From contig NZ_CP113916.1 in NCBI RefSeq assembly GCF_029395455.1, positions 1,630,004 to 1,694,003 on the forward strand: a stretch of DNA of 64,000 nucleotides, read 5' to 3'. Every line of letters begins with the position of its first letter. The first letter of the stretch is position 1. Source of the stretch: Lactobacillus sp. ESL0785. GTDB taxonomy: Bacteria > Bacillota > Bacilli > Lactobacillales > Lactobacillaceae. Under the pieces are notes generated by a model. It made no database searches. It was not told where the DNA came from and was given only the letters and a program-made list of their open reading frames with translations. This document shows positions 37,120-45,423 of the stretch, piece by piece. The translations under genes and the position numbers were made by a program.

Positions 37120-39447
37120 ATGCTTCAATTAAAAAATTTACGCAAATCTTACCATGTAGGTGATACAATCACACACGCGTTAAATGATGTTTCGATTTCA
37201 TTTCGTGATCAAGAATTTGTTGCAATTTTAGGTCCAAGTGGTTCTGGTAAAACAACAATGCTAAATGTGATTGGTGGCCTTGACCGCTATGATTCAGGCG
37301 ATTTAATCATTAATGGTAAGTCAACTAAAAACTTCAAAGAAACCGACTGGGATGCTTACCGCAATAATTCTGTCGGTTTTGTTTTTCAAAATTATAATTT
37401 AATCTCACACTTATCGATCATTGCCAATGTTGAATTAGGAATGAATTTATCTGGAGTTGCGGCGGCTGAACGCCATAAGCGCGCAATTGATGCTTTAACT
37501 GAAGTTGGTCTAAAAGAGCATCTTAACAAACGCCCCAACCAATTATCTGGCGGTCAAATGCAGCGGGTTGCCATTGCGCGTGCTTTAGCCAATAATCCAG
37601 ATATTTTGCTATGTGATGAACCTACTGGTGCGCTTGATACTGAAACTTCTGAGCAAATCATGCAGCTAATTAAGCGCGTTTCTAAGGATCGCTTAGTAAT
37701 CATGGTGACGCACAATCCCGAACTAGCAAAAGAATATGCTTCACGAATTGTCAATTTCCAAGACGGTAAGATTCTTAACGATTCCGCCCCCTATAATCCA
37801 AAAGACAAGCAAGATGCTTTTAAGCTTAAGCGAACCAAAATGTCTTATTGGAATGCTATCAAACTTAGCTTTACCAATATTATGACCAAAAAAGGCCGTA
37901 CTACTTTAACCGCCTTTGCCTCAAGTATTGGTATTATTTCAATTGCAGTTGTTTTGTCGTTATCCAACGGTTTCCAAAAACAAATTGACTCTACTATGAG
38001 TAAGGCATTAGCTAAATATCCTGTTTCAATCAGTCAAACGGCAACTAATGAAACAAGTACTAAAGATGATGATTCTGACAAAAATGTCAAAAATCGCGGC
38101 TACATCACTGCTAAAGAAAGTGAACTGCAATCATCTACACACCAAAACAAAATTACGCCCAAATATATTGATTACATTAAGCGAATCAATCCTGATTATG
38201 CCAACAATATTTCTTATCAACGCGGCGTCAACCTTAACTTACTTGCCAAAGATGGCAATAAAGTCAAACAGGTTAAATTTTCAGCCAGTGCTACCAGCGG
38301 CCAAGAAACAGCTCTAGAAAAAGCTCAGCAAAGTAGTGGTTTTGGTTCAGCAGTTTTCCCGACAACACTTAAATCTGGTAAGACTTCATTCTTAAAGGAC
38401 AATTATCAGTTACTCAATGGTACTTGGCCTAAAAAAGCAACTGACCTGATCTTAGTAACTAACAACAGGAACACGATCAATATCAACGTCTTCAAGAATT
38501 TAGGTTATAAAATTAAAACCGGTGATAAATTATCATTTAAGCAATTAATTGGTAAAAAATATAAGGTTATTAACAATGATGATTACTACCAAGAGCTACC
38601 AACAGGAATGTTTGTCCCCCAAAAAGCTGATACTGCAATGTATAATAATAGTAAAACTACTTTGCTCATTGTTGGTATCATCCGTCCTAAAAATAAGAAT
38701 TCACTATCCTTACTTTCACCCGGAATTACTTACAGTGACCAACTAACTCAAAATATCATTAAAGCTAATCAAAATTCGGCAATTGTTAAGGCCCAGAAGA
38801 AGTCCAGCCAAAACGTAATGACCGGACAAAACATGAACTCAACTGAAAAGAAGCAACTAATGCAAACCATTGGTGGTTCAACTTTACCGATGGGCATCAT
38901 GATTTATCCCAACAATTTTGATTCTAAAGACAAAGTCTTAGATTATCTTGACAAGTGGAACAAGGGCAAGAATAAAAAAGACAAGATTATTTACACAGAT
39001 ATGTCTAGCGCTGTTACATCAATGACCGGTGGCCTACTTAACGGTATTACAACCGTTTTAGTTGCCTTTGCCGCAATTTCGCTAGTCACTTCAATGATTA
39101 TGATTGGTATCCTAACTTATACCTCGGTGCTTGAACGAACCAAAGAAATTGGGGTTCTTAAGGCGTTAGGTGCTCGTAAGAAAGATATAACCCGTGTCTT
39201 TGACGCTGAAACTTTTATTTTAGGAATTTTCTCCGGTGTCCTTGGCGTAGTTATTGCCTATCTACTTACCTTCCCAATTAATAGCATACTCTACAATTTA
39301 ACTGACTTAAGTAATATTGCACAACTTGATCCGATACATGCACTGATTTTAATTGTTATTTCAACAATTTTAACTTTGCTCGGTGGTCATCTTCCTGCTC
39401 GTATGGCTGCCAAAAAAGATGCTGCAATTGCCTTAAGAAGTGAATAA
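37120..39447 (+). CDS. Fused ABC transporter ATPase-permease (MacB-like), copy 2
   Basis: This 775-residue paralogue of the preceding gene shares nearly every motif: GPSGSGKT, LSGGQMQRVAIARALANN, KLSFTNIMTKKGRTTLTAFA and VLERTKEIGVLKALGARKKDI. Divergence is concentrated in the extracellular domain (residues ~300-640), as expected if the copies act on different ligands. It has its own ribosome site (AAAAGGATAACAGT) and terminator. Two full transporters in tandem are more likely a duplication than subunits of one complex, though hetero-pairing is possible. Confidence 0.9.
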   Translation: MLQLKNLRKSYHVGDTITHALNDVSISFRDQEFVAILGPSGSGKTTMLNVIGGLDRYDSGDLIINGKSTKNFKETDWDAYRNNSVGFVFQNYNLISHLSIIANVELGMNLSGVAAAERHKRAIDALTEVGLKEHLNKRPNQLSGGQMQRVAIARALANNPDILLCDEPTGALDTETSEQIMQLIKRVSKDRLVIMVTHNPELAKEYASRIVNFQDGKILNDSAPYNPKDKQDAFKLKRTKMSYWNAIKLSFTNIMTKKGRTTLTAFASSIGIISIAVVLSLSNGFQKQIDSTMSKALAKYPVSISQTATNETSTKDDDSDKNVKNRGYITAKESELQSSTHQNKITPKYIDYIKRINPDYANNISYQRGVNLNLLAKDGNKVKQVKFSASATSGQETALEKAQQSSGFGSAVFPTTLKSGKTSFLKDNYQLLNGTWPKKATDLILVTNNRNTININVFKNLGYKIKTGDKLSFKQLIGKKYKVINNDDYYQELPTGMFVPQKADTAMYNNSKTTLLIVGIIRPKNKNSLSLLSPGITYSDQLTQNIIKANQNSAIVKAQKKSSQNVMTGQNMNSTEKKQLMQTIGGSTLPMGIMIYPNNFDSKDKVLDYLDKWNKGKNKKDKIIYTDMSSAVTSMTGGLLNGITTVLVAFAAISLVTSMIMIGILTYTSVLERTKEIGVLKALGARKKDITRVFDAETFILGIFSGVLGVVIAYLLTFPINSILYNLTDLSNIAQLDPIHALILIVISTILTLLGGHLPARMAAKKDAAIALRSE

Positions 39448-39466
39448 TAACTAAATAATAATTCAT

Positions 39467-39508
39467 AAAGCCTAATTAGTGTTTCATGTGTAACACTAAT
39501 TAGGCTTT
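39467..39508 (+). terminator. Terminator after ABC copy 2, containing a parS-like loop
   Basis: AAAGCCTAATTAGTGTT / AACACTAATTAGGCTTT (39467-39483, 39492-39508) followed by TTATTT. The loop and inner stem form the parS-like 16-mer listed separately. Confidence 0.85.
39480..39495. other. parS-like site 1
   Basis: TGTTTCATGTGTAACA matches the ParB site TGTTtCACGTGaAACA at 14 of 16 bases. It lies in the terminator loop, about 24 kb from dnaA. Confidence 0.55.
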
Positions 39509-39552
39509 TTATTTAACAAAAGCATTATATTGTAACTTACCTAATTTACTTA

Positions 39553-39582
39553 TTGACAAATTGGCATATACCAATTTATAAT
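39553..39582 (+). promoter_or_regulatory. nagB promoter with NagR-type operator
   Basis: TTGACA (39553-39558), 18-bp spacer, TATAAT (39577-39582). The spacer AATTGGCATATACCAATT is an inverted repeat with one mismatch, similar to the ATTGG...CCAAT operators of GntR-family NagR/YvoA repressors of amino-sugar genes. Confidence 0.65.
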
Positions 39583-39610
39583 TAATTTAATAAATTAAGG
39601 AGGAGTAATT

Positions 39611-40327
39611 ATGAAAATTATCATTACCAATAATAATGCCCAAGGTGGTACTGAAGCATTTAAAATCTTTAAAAACAGTATTGATCACGGCGGCAAAGTA
39701 TTTGGTTTAGCTACTGGATCTACACCACTAACCCTATATAAAGAATGGACTGAAAGTGATGTTGATACTCACAATTTAATCAGCATTAACCTAGATGAAT
39801 ACGTTGGCCTAACCCCTGACAACGATCAAAGTTATCATTACTTCATGCAAAAAAATTTATTTGCCAAAAAACCATTCAAAAAATCATATGTTCCTGACGG
39901 AATTAAAGCGATCAAAGATCCTGAAGGTGCAGCGAGCGATTACAATCAGATTATTAAAGAAAATCCAATTGACGTTCAACTTTTAGGTATCGGACAAAAC
40001 GGTCATATTGCTTTCAACGAACCTGGTACATCATTTAATTCTGTTACACATGAGGTTAAATTAACTGCTAACACAATCAAGGCAAATTCACGTTTCTTTA
40101 GTAACATTGATGATGTGCCAAAATCCGCAATTTGTACGGGCATAGCAAACATTATGTCAGCTAAAAAGATCGTCATTATGGCCTTCGGGGCTAACAAGGC
40201 TGATGCTATTCAAAAAATGATTGAAGGACCTGTTACAGAAAAGGTTCCAGCATCTATTTTACAAAAGCATCCTGATGTTACAGTGATTATCGATAAAGAA
40301 GCTGCAAGTAAATTAAAGCAAAAATAG
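39611..40327 (+). CDS. nagB: Glucosamine-6-phosphate deaminase
   Basis: NagB (238 residues) converts glucosamine-6-phosphate to fructose-6-phosphate and ammonia in amino-sugar use. GLATGSTPLTLY is the phosphate loop, NLDEYVGL holds the catalytic Asp, and GIGQNGHIAFNEPG the Asn/His active-site region. AAGGAGGAG is 5 bases before the ATG. It is a single-gene unit with a NagR-like operator and a terminator. Confidence 0.95.
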   Translation: MKIIITNNNAQGGTEAFKIFKNSIDHGGKVFGLATGSTPLTLYKEWTESDVDTHNLISINLDEYVGLTPDNDQSYHYFMQKNLFAKKPFKKSYVPDGIKAIKDPEGAASDYNQIIKENPIDVQLLGIGQNGHIAFNEPGTSFNSVTHEVKLTANTIKANSRFFSNIDDVPKSAICTGIANIMSAKKIVIMAFGANKADAIQKMIEGPVTEKVPASILQKHPDVTVIIDKEAASKLKQK

Positions 40328-40344
40328 AATTCAATAAACCCCCT

Positions 40345-40373
40345 AAAGCAATGCATGTATGCATTGCTTTTTT
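40345..40373 (+). terminator. nagB terminator
   Basis: AAAGCAATGCA / TGCATTGCTTT (40345-40355, 40360-40370) then TTT. Confidence 0.85.
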
Positions 40374-40479
40374 GATAATGTGTATTAATAAAAAAGTATA
40401 TACTTATCAGTGCATATCATTAAGTTCTTGTATCCCTCCGTATTATGATTAAAGTGTAATTACGAGAGGACGTGATCAA

Positions 40480-41034
40480 TTGAAACGTAGCAAAAAATGG
40501 TTGTTAGTATTAAGCACATTACTACTAATGCCGCCACCAATCTATTTATTATGGGAAAATAGCAATTTTTGGCAAAAATATTTAAAATTGTCTTTACCAC
40601 AAATCAAAAAAATCAATCCTATCTTTACCTGGTATTTAATTATTATTAGTACAATTGTTATTATAGTTCTTATTTTTAGCTTCATTACCTTGATATTTTG
40701 GCCTACCCAAAAAAGCTTTAACTTAATTCATAAAAATAGCGGACAAGTTAAAGTTACTAGTAAAGCAATTAATGGTTATATTCTGAGTTCCTTGACAGAT
40801 TTACCATATTTAAATAATCCTAAGGTTAATTCTAGGTTAACTAAGCACCATATCAAAATAAAAATCAGTGGTGATTTAGGAGCCGGTGAAAATGTTGCTG
40901 CCCTTCTTAAAACTTATCTTGAAGAACTCAAGGGTAATCTTAAACAGACTTTAGGGATTGAACAAAAGCCTAAAATCAAAATCAAATTTAATAACTTTCA
41001 AGAAGCAACTAAGTCTGAACAGCGTGTGCAATAA
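40480..41034 (+). CDS. amaP: Alkaline-shock membrane anchor protein AmaP
   Basis: This 184-residue protein begins with TTG after AGAGGA. Two transmembrane helices (about 6-24 and 48-72) are followed by a soluble tail with TSKAINGYILSSLTDLPYLN and ISGDLGAGENVAALLKTYLEEL, a pattern shared with AmaP. AmaP anchors Asp23 at the membrane in Firmicutes. It is the first of three genes ending with asp23/gls24, spaced 11 and 20 bases. Confidence 0.85.
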   Translation: MKRSKKWLLVLSTLLLMPPPIYLLWENSNFWQKYLKLSLPQIKKINPIFTWYLIIISTIVIIVLIFSFITLIFWPTQKSFNLIHKNSGQVKVTSKAINGYILSSLTDLPYLNNPKVNSRLTKHHIKIKISGDLGAGENVAALLKTYLEELKGNLKQTLGIEQKPKIKIKFNNFQEATKSEQRVQ

Positions 41035-41045
41035 AGGAGGCAATC

Positions 41046-41225
41046 ATGAACAAATTTTTACAAAAACACTTTTCCGAGTTAAGTGGTGCTCTCAGCGGCC
41101 TTCTTTTAGCATTTTGCTTTTTAGGACTAGGTTTCTTCAAAACAGTTTTTGTAATCGTAATGCTAATATGTGGTCTTATAATTGGTCATTACTGGCCAGT
41201 AGTTAAAAGATTAATGAATAAGTAA
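41046..41225 (+). CDS. DUF2273 small membrane protein of the asp23 operon
   Basis: A 59-residue protein with two transmembrane helices: ELSGALSGLLLAFCFLGLGF and KTVFVIVMLICGLIIGHYW. The tight hairpin and the basic end (VVKRLMNK) are typical of DUF2273, which is found between amaP and asp23 homologues. AAAGGAGGCAATC gives a strong ribosome site. A frame in another register over the same bases (40958-41206) is a shadow. Confidence 0.88.
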   Translation: MNKFLQKHFSELSGALSGLLLAFCFLGLGFFKTVFVIVMLICGLIIGHYWPVVKRLMNK

Positions 41226-41245
41226 GTATCAAAGGAGTCTTTAAA

Positions 41246-41725
41246 ATGACACAAGCAAATCCAAAACAAGAAGTTAAAGGTAATTTGAAATATGATTCTA
41301 AAGTTATTCAAAAGATCATTGGCATCGCACTATCTGATGTTACGGGTTTATTAACCGTAGATGGTGGATTTTTCTCCAATTTAACTGATAAAATCGTTAA
41401 TAGTAGCGATGTTACAACCGGTATCAACGTTGAAGTTGGTAAAAAACAAGTAGCTGTTGATATTGATATTGTCGCAGAATATGGTGTTCAAATCACTAAA
41501 CTATATGATGAAATCAAAGAACGGATTTTTAATAAAGTCAAAGAAATGACGGGATTAGATACAGTTGAAGTTAGCGTTACCGTTGTTGATATCAAGACAA
41601 AGCAACAGCACCAAAAAGATTCTGTTAGTCTACAAGACCGCATCACTGGTGCCACTAAAGATACCAAAGATAAAATCAGTGAACAAAAACCAGACGAAAA
41701 GAAAGAACCAAAAAGAGTTAAATAA
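41246..41725 (+). CDS. Asp23/Gls24-family envelope stress protein
   Basis: This 159-residue protein contains the Asp23 domain: VIQKIIGIALSDVTGLLTVDG, then KQVAVDIDIVAEYGVQI and VEVSVTVVDI. A charged lysine/glutamate tail follows. Asp23 proteins coat the inner membrane through AmaP and rise on alkaline or cell-wall stress. It closes the operon, with a terminator 20 bases later. Confidence 0.92.
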   Translation: MTQANPKQEVKGNLKYDSKVIQKIIGIALSDVTGLLTVDGGFFSNLTDKIVNSSDVTTGINVEVGKKQVAVDIDIVAEYGVQITKLYDEIKERIFNKVKEMTGLDTVEVSVTVVDIKTKQQHQKDSVSLQDRITGATKDTKDKISEQKPDEKKEPKRVK

Positions 41726-41744
41726 TTATTGATTGGCTTTTTAA

Positions 41745-41775
41745 CAGGACAGTGAGCATTTCACTGTCCTGCTTT
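41745..41775 (+). terminator. Terminator of the amaP-asp23 operon
   Basis: CAGGACAGTGA / TCACTGTCCTG (41745-41755, 41761-41771), then CTTTT. Confidence 0.88.
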
Positions 41776-41783
41776 TATAACTC

Positions 41784-41807
41784 AAATTATTTCCTAGGAA
41801 ATAATTT
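41784..41807. repeat. 24-bp perfect palindrome, function unknown
   Basis: A perfect 24-bp inverted repeat centred on TTCCTAGGAA sits 9 bases after the asp23 terminator. It could be a regulator site or a back-up terminator (TTATTTTT follows). The stretch 41726-42159 otherwise has an AT-rich hydrophobic frame I rejected and a parS-like site at its end. Confidence 0.5.
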
Positions 41808-42139
41808 ATTTTTCCACATAATATAATTTTTCTGCTTGTCCTCTAAAATTATTTTCACCATATTAATATTAAAAATTGTTTGTAACCTGACAGATAATTA
41901 CTGCCTTGACATTTATTTTTCCTTTTGGGATCATCATTCTCAAAGTAAAAAATGATTTGTTAAATAAAAATATAAGTAGTTATTCTTTAAGATTGGCTTT
42001 GAGTATAATTTTCTGCATCTATCTTTTAATTGGATTTATTATTTATTTTTATCAAAAACAAATGAATTTTTACAGTTGGATAATTATTAAATTTGGTTTT
42101 ATCTAATTAAACAATTAGTTTTTATTGTTGATTAAGCTT

Positions 42140-42155
42140 TGTTCCACATGAAACA
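42140..42155. other. parS-like site 2
   Basis: TGTTCCACATGAAACA differs from the B. subtilis parS TGTTCCACGTGAAACA at one base. It is intergenic, about 22 kb from dnaA. Confidence 0.75.
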
Positions 42156-42159
42156 ACCA

Positions 42160-42684
42160 TCATTTAATTAGCCTACTGACCAATTCTACTTCCTTAACTA
42201 CAGGCTGCATCCCATCTAAAACCAAGTCTGCATCTTTAGCGACAAGCTTCTGATTGTCAACAAAATATTGCCGCGCTTTAGTTACATATATTTTTGCCCA
42301 TGAAATTATCTCGGCAGCACTTTTATCCTGACTGTCACGAATTATCGCCCTGGCAAATGCCACGTCTAGTGGAGTTTGCATGTAAACGACCCAATCAATA
42401 TACGGACGTAAAATTTTATGGCAATAGCCAAAAGGAAAATCAACCAAAAGCAAAGGTGTCTTTCCCATTGTTCTTTTTAAATCCTGCATCATTTGACTAA
42501 TATCATATTGGTTAATTGCATTTTTTAGTGGAACAGTAATAGCCGGCGTACTCGACAACTGGTCAATATCGTAATCATCAAAAGAAATCACCTTACTCTT
42601 AGTATATTTTTTCTGCAATGCATTAATTAATGTTGTCTTTCCACTAGCAGTCACACCACTAATTACAAGTACTTCACTCTTCAT
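42160..42684 (-). CDS. P-loop kinase, uridine-kinase-like
   Basis: This 174-residue protein has a Walker A GVTASGKTT (residues 9-17) and a SFDDYDID segment where uridine kinases hold the substrate-side Asp. LLLVDFPFGYCHKILRPYIDWVVYMQTPLDVAFARAIIRD is the Walker B/lid-like region. It is shorter than uridine kinase (about 210) and lacks its full signature, so the phosphate acceptor is unknown. The ribosome site is AAGGAG, 7 bases before the ATG. Confidence 0.7.
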   Translation of the reverse strand: MKSEVLVISGVTASGKTTLINALQKKYTKSKVISFDDYDIDQLSSTPAITVPLKNAINQYDISQMMQDLKRTMGKTPLLLVDFPFGYCHKILRPYIDWVVYMQTPLDVAFARAIIRDSQDKSAAEIISWAKIYVTKARQYFVDNQKLVAKDADLVLDGMQPVVKEVELVSRLIK

Positions 42685-42824
42685 TTTATTACTCCTTAAT
42701 TAAATTATTTAAATTTGTTTTAATATTAATTTATCACAAAGTCGCTTTTATATTGTAAAAAATATTGCTAGTAAGATATAATCATAATCATCAAAGATAC
42801 TTTTTTGAAATTAGAGGTTTTAAA

Positions 42825-43445
42825 ATGAACAAAATAGCAAAAATTTTGGGCATATCAGTTGCTACATTAGGTTTAGCTGGTGGTACTTTTACCAATCAAG
42901 TTAGTGCCAAAGCACATGTAATTAATCCTAAAAAGGCTGTTAAAAACAGCCAATACGGTTTAACTACACCTTTTACATTTACCAAAAGCTTGCAAGGTAA
43001 ATGGTACAGCAATAACAATTTAACACCAGATCCATTAGTAATTAATAAAACGACTTTTATTAATCCGCATACTGGTAAACAAATTAAAGCTGTAATTGCA
43101 GGTAAAGTTAACGGCACAAATAAATATCTGTGGCAAATGAGCAACAAATGGCAATCAAAACATGCTAAAGTTTTTAAAAATGTCGCTCGCGATTCTTTCA
43201 AAGTAATGGATAACATTAAATGGACAATTATTAGTCCAGTCAATGAAAAGACTACTGCTAATGGCTATGCTTTTACAGAAAAAGATGAAAAAATCAATGA
43301 TCAGACTACAATTAAAGTCGTATTTGAAGCCAATCCAACAAATGGTAAAGTTTATAACCAATATTTTACAAGTAAAGACGCAGCTGATAAGTATTCAGCA
43401 GTCCACTTTAAAGATGTAACCTATACCGACATTAACTGGAAATAA
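42825..43445 (+). CDS. Secreted protein of unknown function
   Basis: This 206-residue protein has a signal peptide (MNKIAKILGISVATLG core, cleavage near NQVSA-KA at residue ~28). The mature, lysine- and threonine-rich domain contains SLQGKWYSNNN, DNIKWTIISPVNEKT and HFKDVTYTDINWK, suggesting a small beta-rich fold. There are no cysteines or anchor motifs. It is not obviously related to the secreted protein at 8970. I chose ATG 42825 after AGAGG; the longer frame starts outside any ribosome site. Family not recognised. Confidence 0.72.
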   Translation: MNKIAKILGISVATLGLAGGTFTNQVSAKAHVINPKKAVKNSQYGLTTPFTFTKSLQGKWYSNNNLTPDPLVINKTTFINPHTGKQIKAVIAGKVNGTNKYLWQMSNKWQSKHAKVFKNVARDSFKVMDNIKWTIISPVNEKTTANGYAFTEKDEKINDQTTIKVVFEANPTNGKVYNQYFTSKDAADKYSAVHFKDVTYTDINWK

Positions 43446-43452
43446 CTATCGT

Positions 43453-43489
43453 AAACCGGACAATTTTTATCTTGTCCGGTTTATTTTGT
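43453..43489 (+). terminator. Terminator after the secreted protein gene
   Basis: AAACCGGACAA / TTGTCCGGTTT (43453-43463, 43472-43482), then ATTTTG. Confidence 0.88.
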
Positions 43490-43514
43490 CATCATTATAA
43501 GTAAACGTCAGTTT

Positions 43515-43530
43515 TGTTTCATGTGTAACA
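43515..43530. other. parS-like site 3
   Basis: TGTTTCATGTGTAACA, identical to site 1 at 39480, in the gap before the dNTP kinase genes. Confidence 0.55.
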
Positions 43531-43717
43531 ATTTGTATTTATATTCATAAAATTAGCTAATAATGCAATAAATATTTTTCGATAAATATTTTTTACCCTG
43601 CAATATACAAAATCGCTTGACATTTTTCGTTTAGTTTTAATTTACTTTTTCCTTGTTTTACCCCTATATCTCGTATTAAACTTAATAAGTATCAATATGT
43701 TGTATTTAAGAAAGAAC

Positions 43718-44365
43718 GTGATCCAAGTTATTGTTTTAAGTGGGCCAATTGGAGCCGGTAAATCCAGTTTAACCAGTATTTTAGCTGAACATTTAGGTAC
43801 ACAAGCCTTTTACGAGGGAGTTGACAACAATCCCGTGCTTCCTTTGTACTACAAGGATATGAAGCGTTACACGTTTCTGCTTAATATCTACCTGCTCAAC
43901 CATCGTTTAGCACAGATTAATCAAGCTGTTCAAGAAAAAAATAGTGTTTCAGATCGTTCAATTTATGAAGATGCCCTCTTTTTTAAAATGAATGCCGACA
44001 GTCAAGTTGCTGATCCAACCGAATTTCAAATTTACGATAGTTTACTTGAAAACATGATGGAAGATACGCCTGGCAATCCAAGTAAAAAACCTGACCTGCT
44101 TATTTACATTCATGTATCACTCGATACAATGTTAAAGCGAATTAAGAAGCGTGGCCGTTCATTTGAACAAATCAGTACAGATCCAAGCCTAAAAGACTAC
44201 TATGCCCGCCTAATCCGCTACTATGAGCCATGGTATGAAAATTATCATGCTTCACCAAAAATGGCAATTGATGGCGATAAGTTTGATTTCATCATCAATG
44301 AAAGTGCTAAAAAAGAAGTTTTACGCGAAATTGATGACAAACTGCGTAAAATAGATAATTTATAA
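43718..44365 (+). CDS. Deoxynucleoside kinase (deoxyadenosine kinase subunit type)
   Basis: This 215-residue enzyme phosphorylates purine deoxynucleosides for dNTP salvage. The P-loop GPIGAGKSS is at the N-terminus, [11 protein letters not shown] is the substrate-binding Glu/Asp-Arg-Ser block, and [12 protein letters not shown] is the lid. In L. acidophilus R-26 two tandem genes encode the dAK and dGK subunits of a heterodimer; this pair has the same layout. I placed the start at the GTG (43718) because it aligns with the paralogue, where GTG-ATG occupies the same spot; an ATG at 43697 is the alternative. Which copy is dAK cannot be fixed by eye. Confidence 0.82.
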   Translation: MIQVIVLSGPIGAGKSSLTSILAEHLGTQAFYEGVDNNPVLPLYYKDMKRYTFLLNIYLLNHRLAQINQAVQEKNSVSDRSIYEDALFFKMNADSQVADPTEFQIYDSLLENMMEDTPGNPSKKPDLLIYIHVSLDTMLKRIKKRGRSFEQISTDPSLKDYYARLIRYYEPWYENYHASPKMAIDGDKFDFIINESAKKEVLREIDDKLRKIDNL

Positions 44366-44381
44366 TAAAAGAAGGAACGTG

Positions 44382-45068
44382 ATGACAGTTATTGTTTTAA
44401 GCGGGCCAATTGGAGCCGGTAAATCCAGTTTAACCAGTATTTTAGCAGATTACTTAGGAACTAAACCCTTTTATGAAAGTGTTGACAACAATCCCGTCTT
44501 ACCACTTTTTTATGCGGATCCTAAAAAATATGCCTTTTTATTACAAGTATTTTTCTTAAACACTCGTTTTCGTAGTATCAAAAATGCCCTCACAGAGGAC
44601 AACAACGTTTTGGACCGGTCAATTTACGAAGATGCTCTTTTCTTCCAGATGAACGCCGATATTGGTCGAGCAACTCAAGAAGAAGTTGACACTTATTATG
44701 AATTGCTACACAACATGATGAGTGAACTTACCCATATGCCAAAGAAAAATCCAGACTTATTAGTTCACATCAATGTTTCATACGAGACGATGATTAAGCG
44801 AATTCAAAAACGTGGCCGGCCATACGAGCAACTTAGCTATGATGCAACTCTTGAGGACTACTACAAACGACTTTTACGCTATTACAAACCATGGTATGAC
44901 GACTATGACTACTCACCAAAAATGACAATTGACGGTGATGAACTCGATTTTATGACTGATGAACAAGCACGTGAAACAGTTTTAAATCAAATTGTTGCTA
45001 AATTAAAAGAAGTTGGTAAATTACCTGCATCTTGGGATAAATCAACTAAAATCTCAATTTCTGAGTAA
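44382..45068 (+). CDS. Deoxynucleoside kinase (second subunit, deoxyguanosine kinase type)
   Basis: This 228-residue paralogue of the preceding kinase has P-loop [26 protein letters not shown] and the lid KRIQKRGRPYEQ. The first ~59 bases after GTTATT are almost identical to copy 1 (one mismatch), although the rest of the genes has diverged. It lies 16 bases after copy 1 and is expected to form a heterodimer with it. GAAGG lies 6 bases before the ATG. The C-terminus is 10-15 residues longer. Confidence 0.85.
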   Translation: MTVIVLSGPIGAGKSSLTSILADYLGTKPFYESVDNNPVLPLFYADPKKYAFLLQVFFLNTRFRSIKNALTEDNNVLDRSIYEDALFFQMNADIGRATQEEVDTYYELLHNMMSELTHMPKKNPDLLVHINVSYETMIKRIQKRGRPYEQLSYDATLEDYYKRLLRYYKPWYDDYDYSPKMTIDGDELDFMTDEQARETVLNQIVAKLKEVGKLPASWDKSTKISISE

Positions 45069-45098
45069 GCATTCAATCAACTTTTTAAATAAAAGTTC

Positions 45099-45126
45099 TT
45101 GACTTCTTCATTTAACTGACTATAAT
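45099..45126 (+). promoter_or_regulatory. Promoter of the T-box leader
   Basis: TTGACT (45099-45104), a 16-bp spacer and TATAAT (45121-45126), just upstream of the T-box Stem I. Confidence 0.85.
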
Positions 45127-45139
45127 TAAAATAAATTTA

Positions 45140-45415
45140 AAAAGTTATGAGCAGACTAGTAATATTTAGAACTTGTCAGAGAATGTCAGTTGCTGTGAAG
45201 ACATCAAGTTTCTAGTATGAATCACACCTGCGAACCGTTTTTCTGAATACACGTAAGAAATTCCGGCGGTACCGTTATCACTTCAGTTTATCATATTAAT
45301 TTCATTATTAGTTAAACTGGTTGAGGTTATTTATGCGAGTAAATAACAAATTGAGGTGGAACCGCGTTTAGTCGTCCTCTTAGATAAAAATTTATCTAAG
45401 AGGACGATTTTTTAC
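45140..45415 (+). promoter_or_regulatory. T-box riboswitch, complete module (probably histidine)
   Basis: Stem I is closed by GCAG (45151-45154) and CTGC. AGTA (45158-45161) is the 5' side of the specifier loop and GAATCACAC the 3' side, best read as specifier CAC (His) followed by A. The T-box TTGAGGTGGAACCGCG is at 45351-45366. A 16-bp terminator (45373-45388 / 45391-45406) and a T run follow. UCA (Ser) is the other possible reading. Uncharged tRNA would favour antitermination and transporter expression. Confidence 0.85.
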
Positions 45416-45423
45416 TTACAAAA

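Noticed and set aside
40958..41206. 82-codon plus-strand frame over amaP and DUF2273
   Set aside because: It lies in a different register over two well-supported genes. DUF2273 in the third register explains the region.
41906..42106. 66-codon hydrophobic plus-strand frame after the asp23 operon
   Set aside because: It starts with TTG, has no ribosome site, and its composition is what AT-rich DNA gives by chance. It is kept out as a gene but could be a transporter relic.
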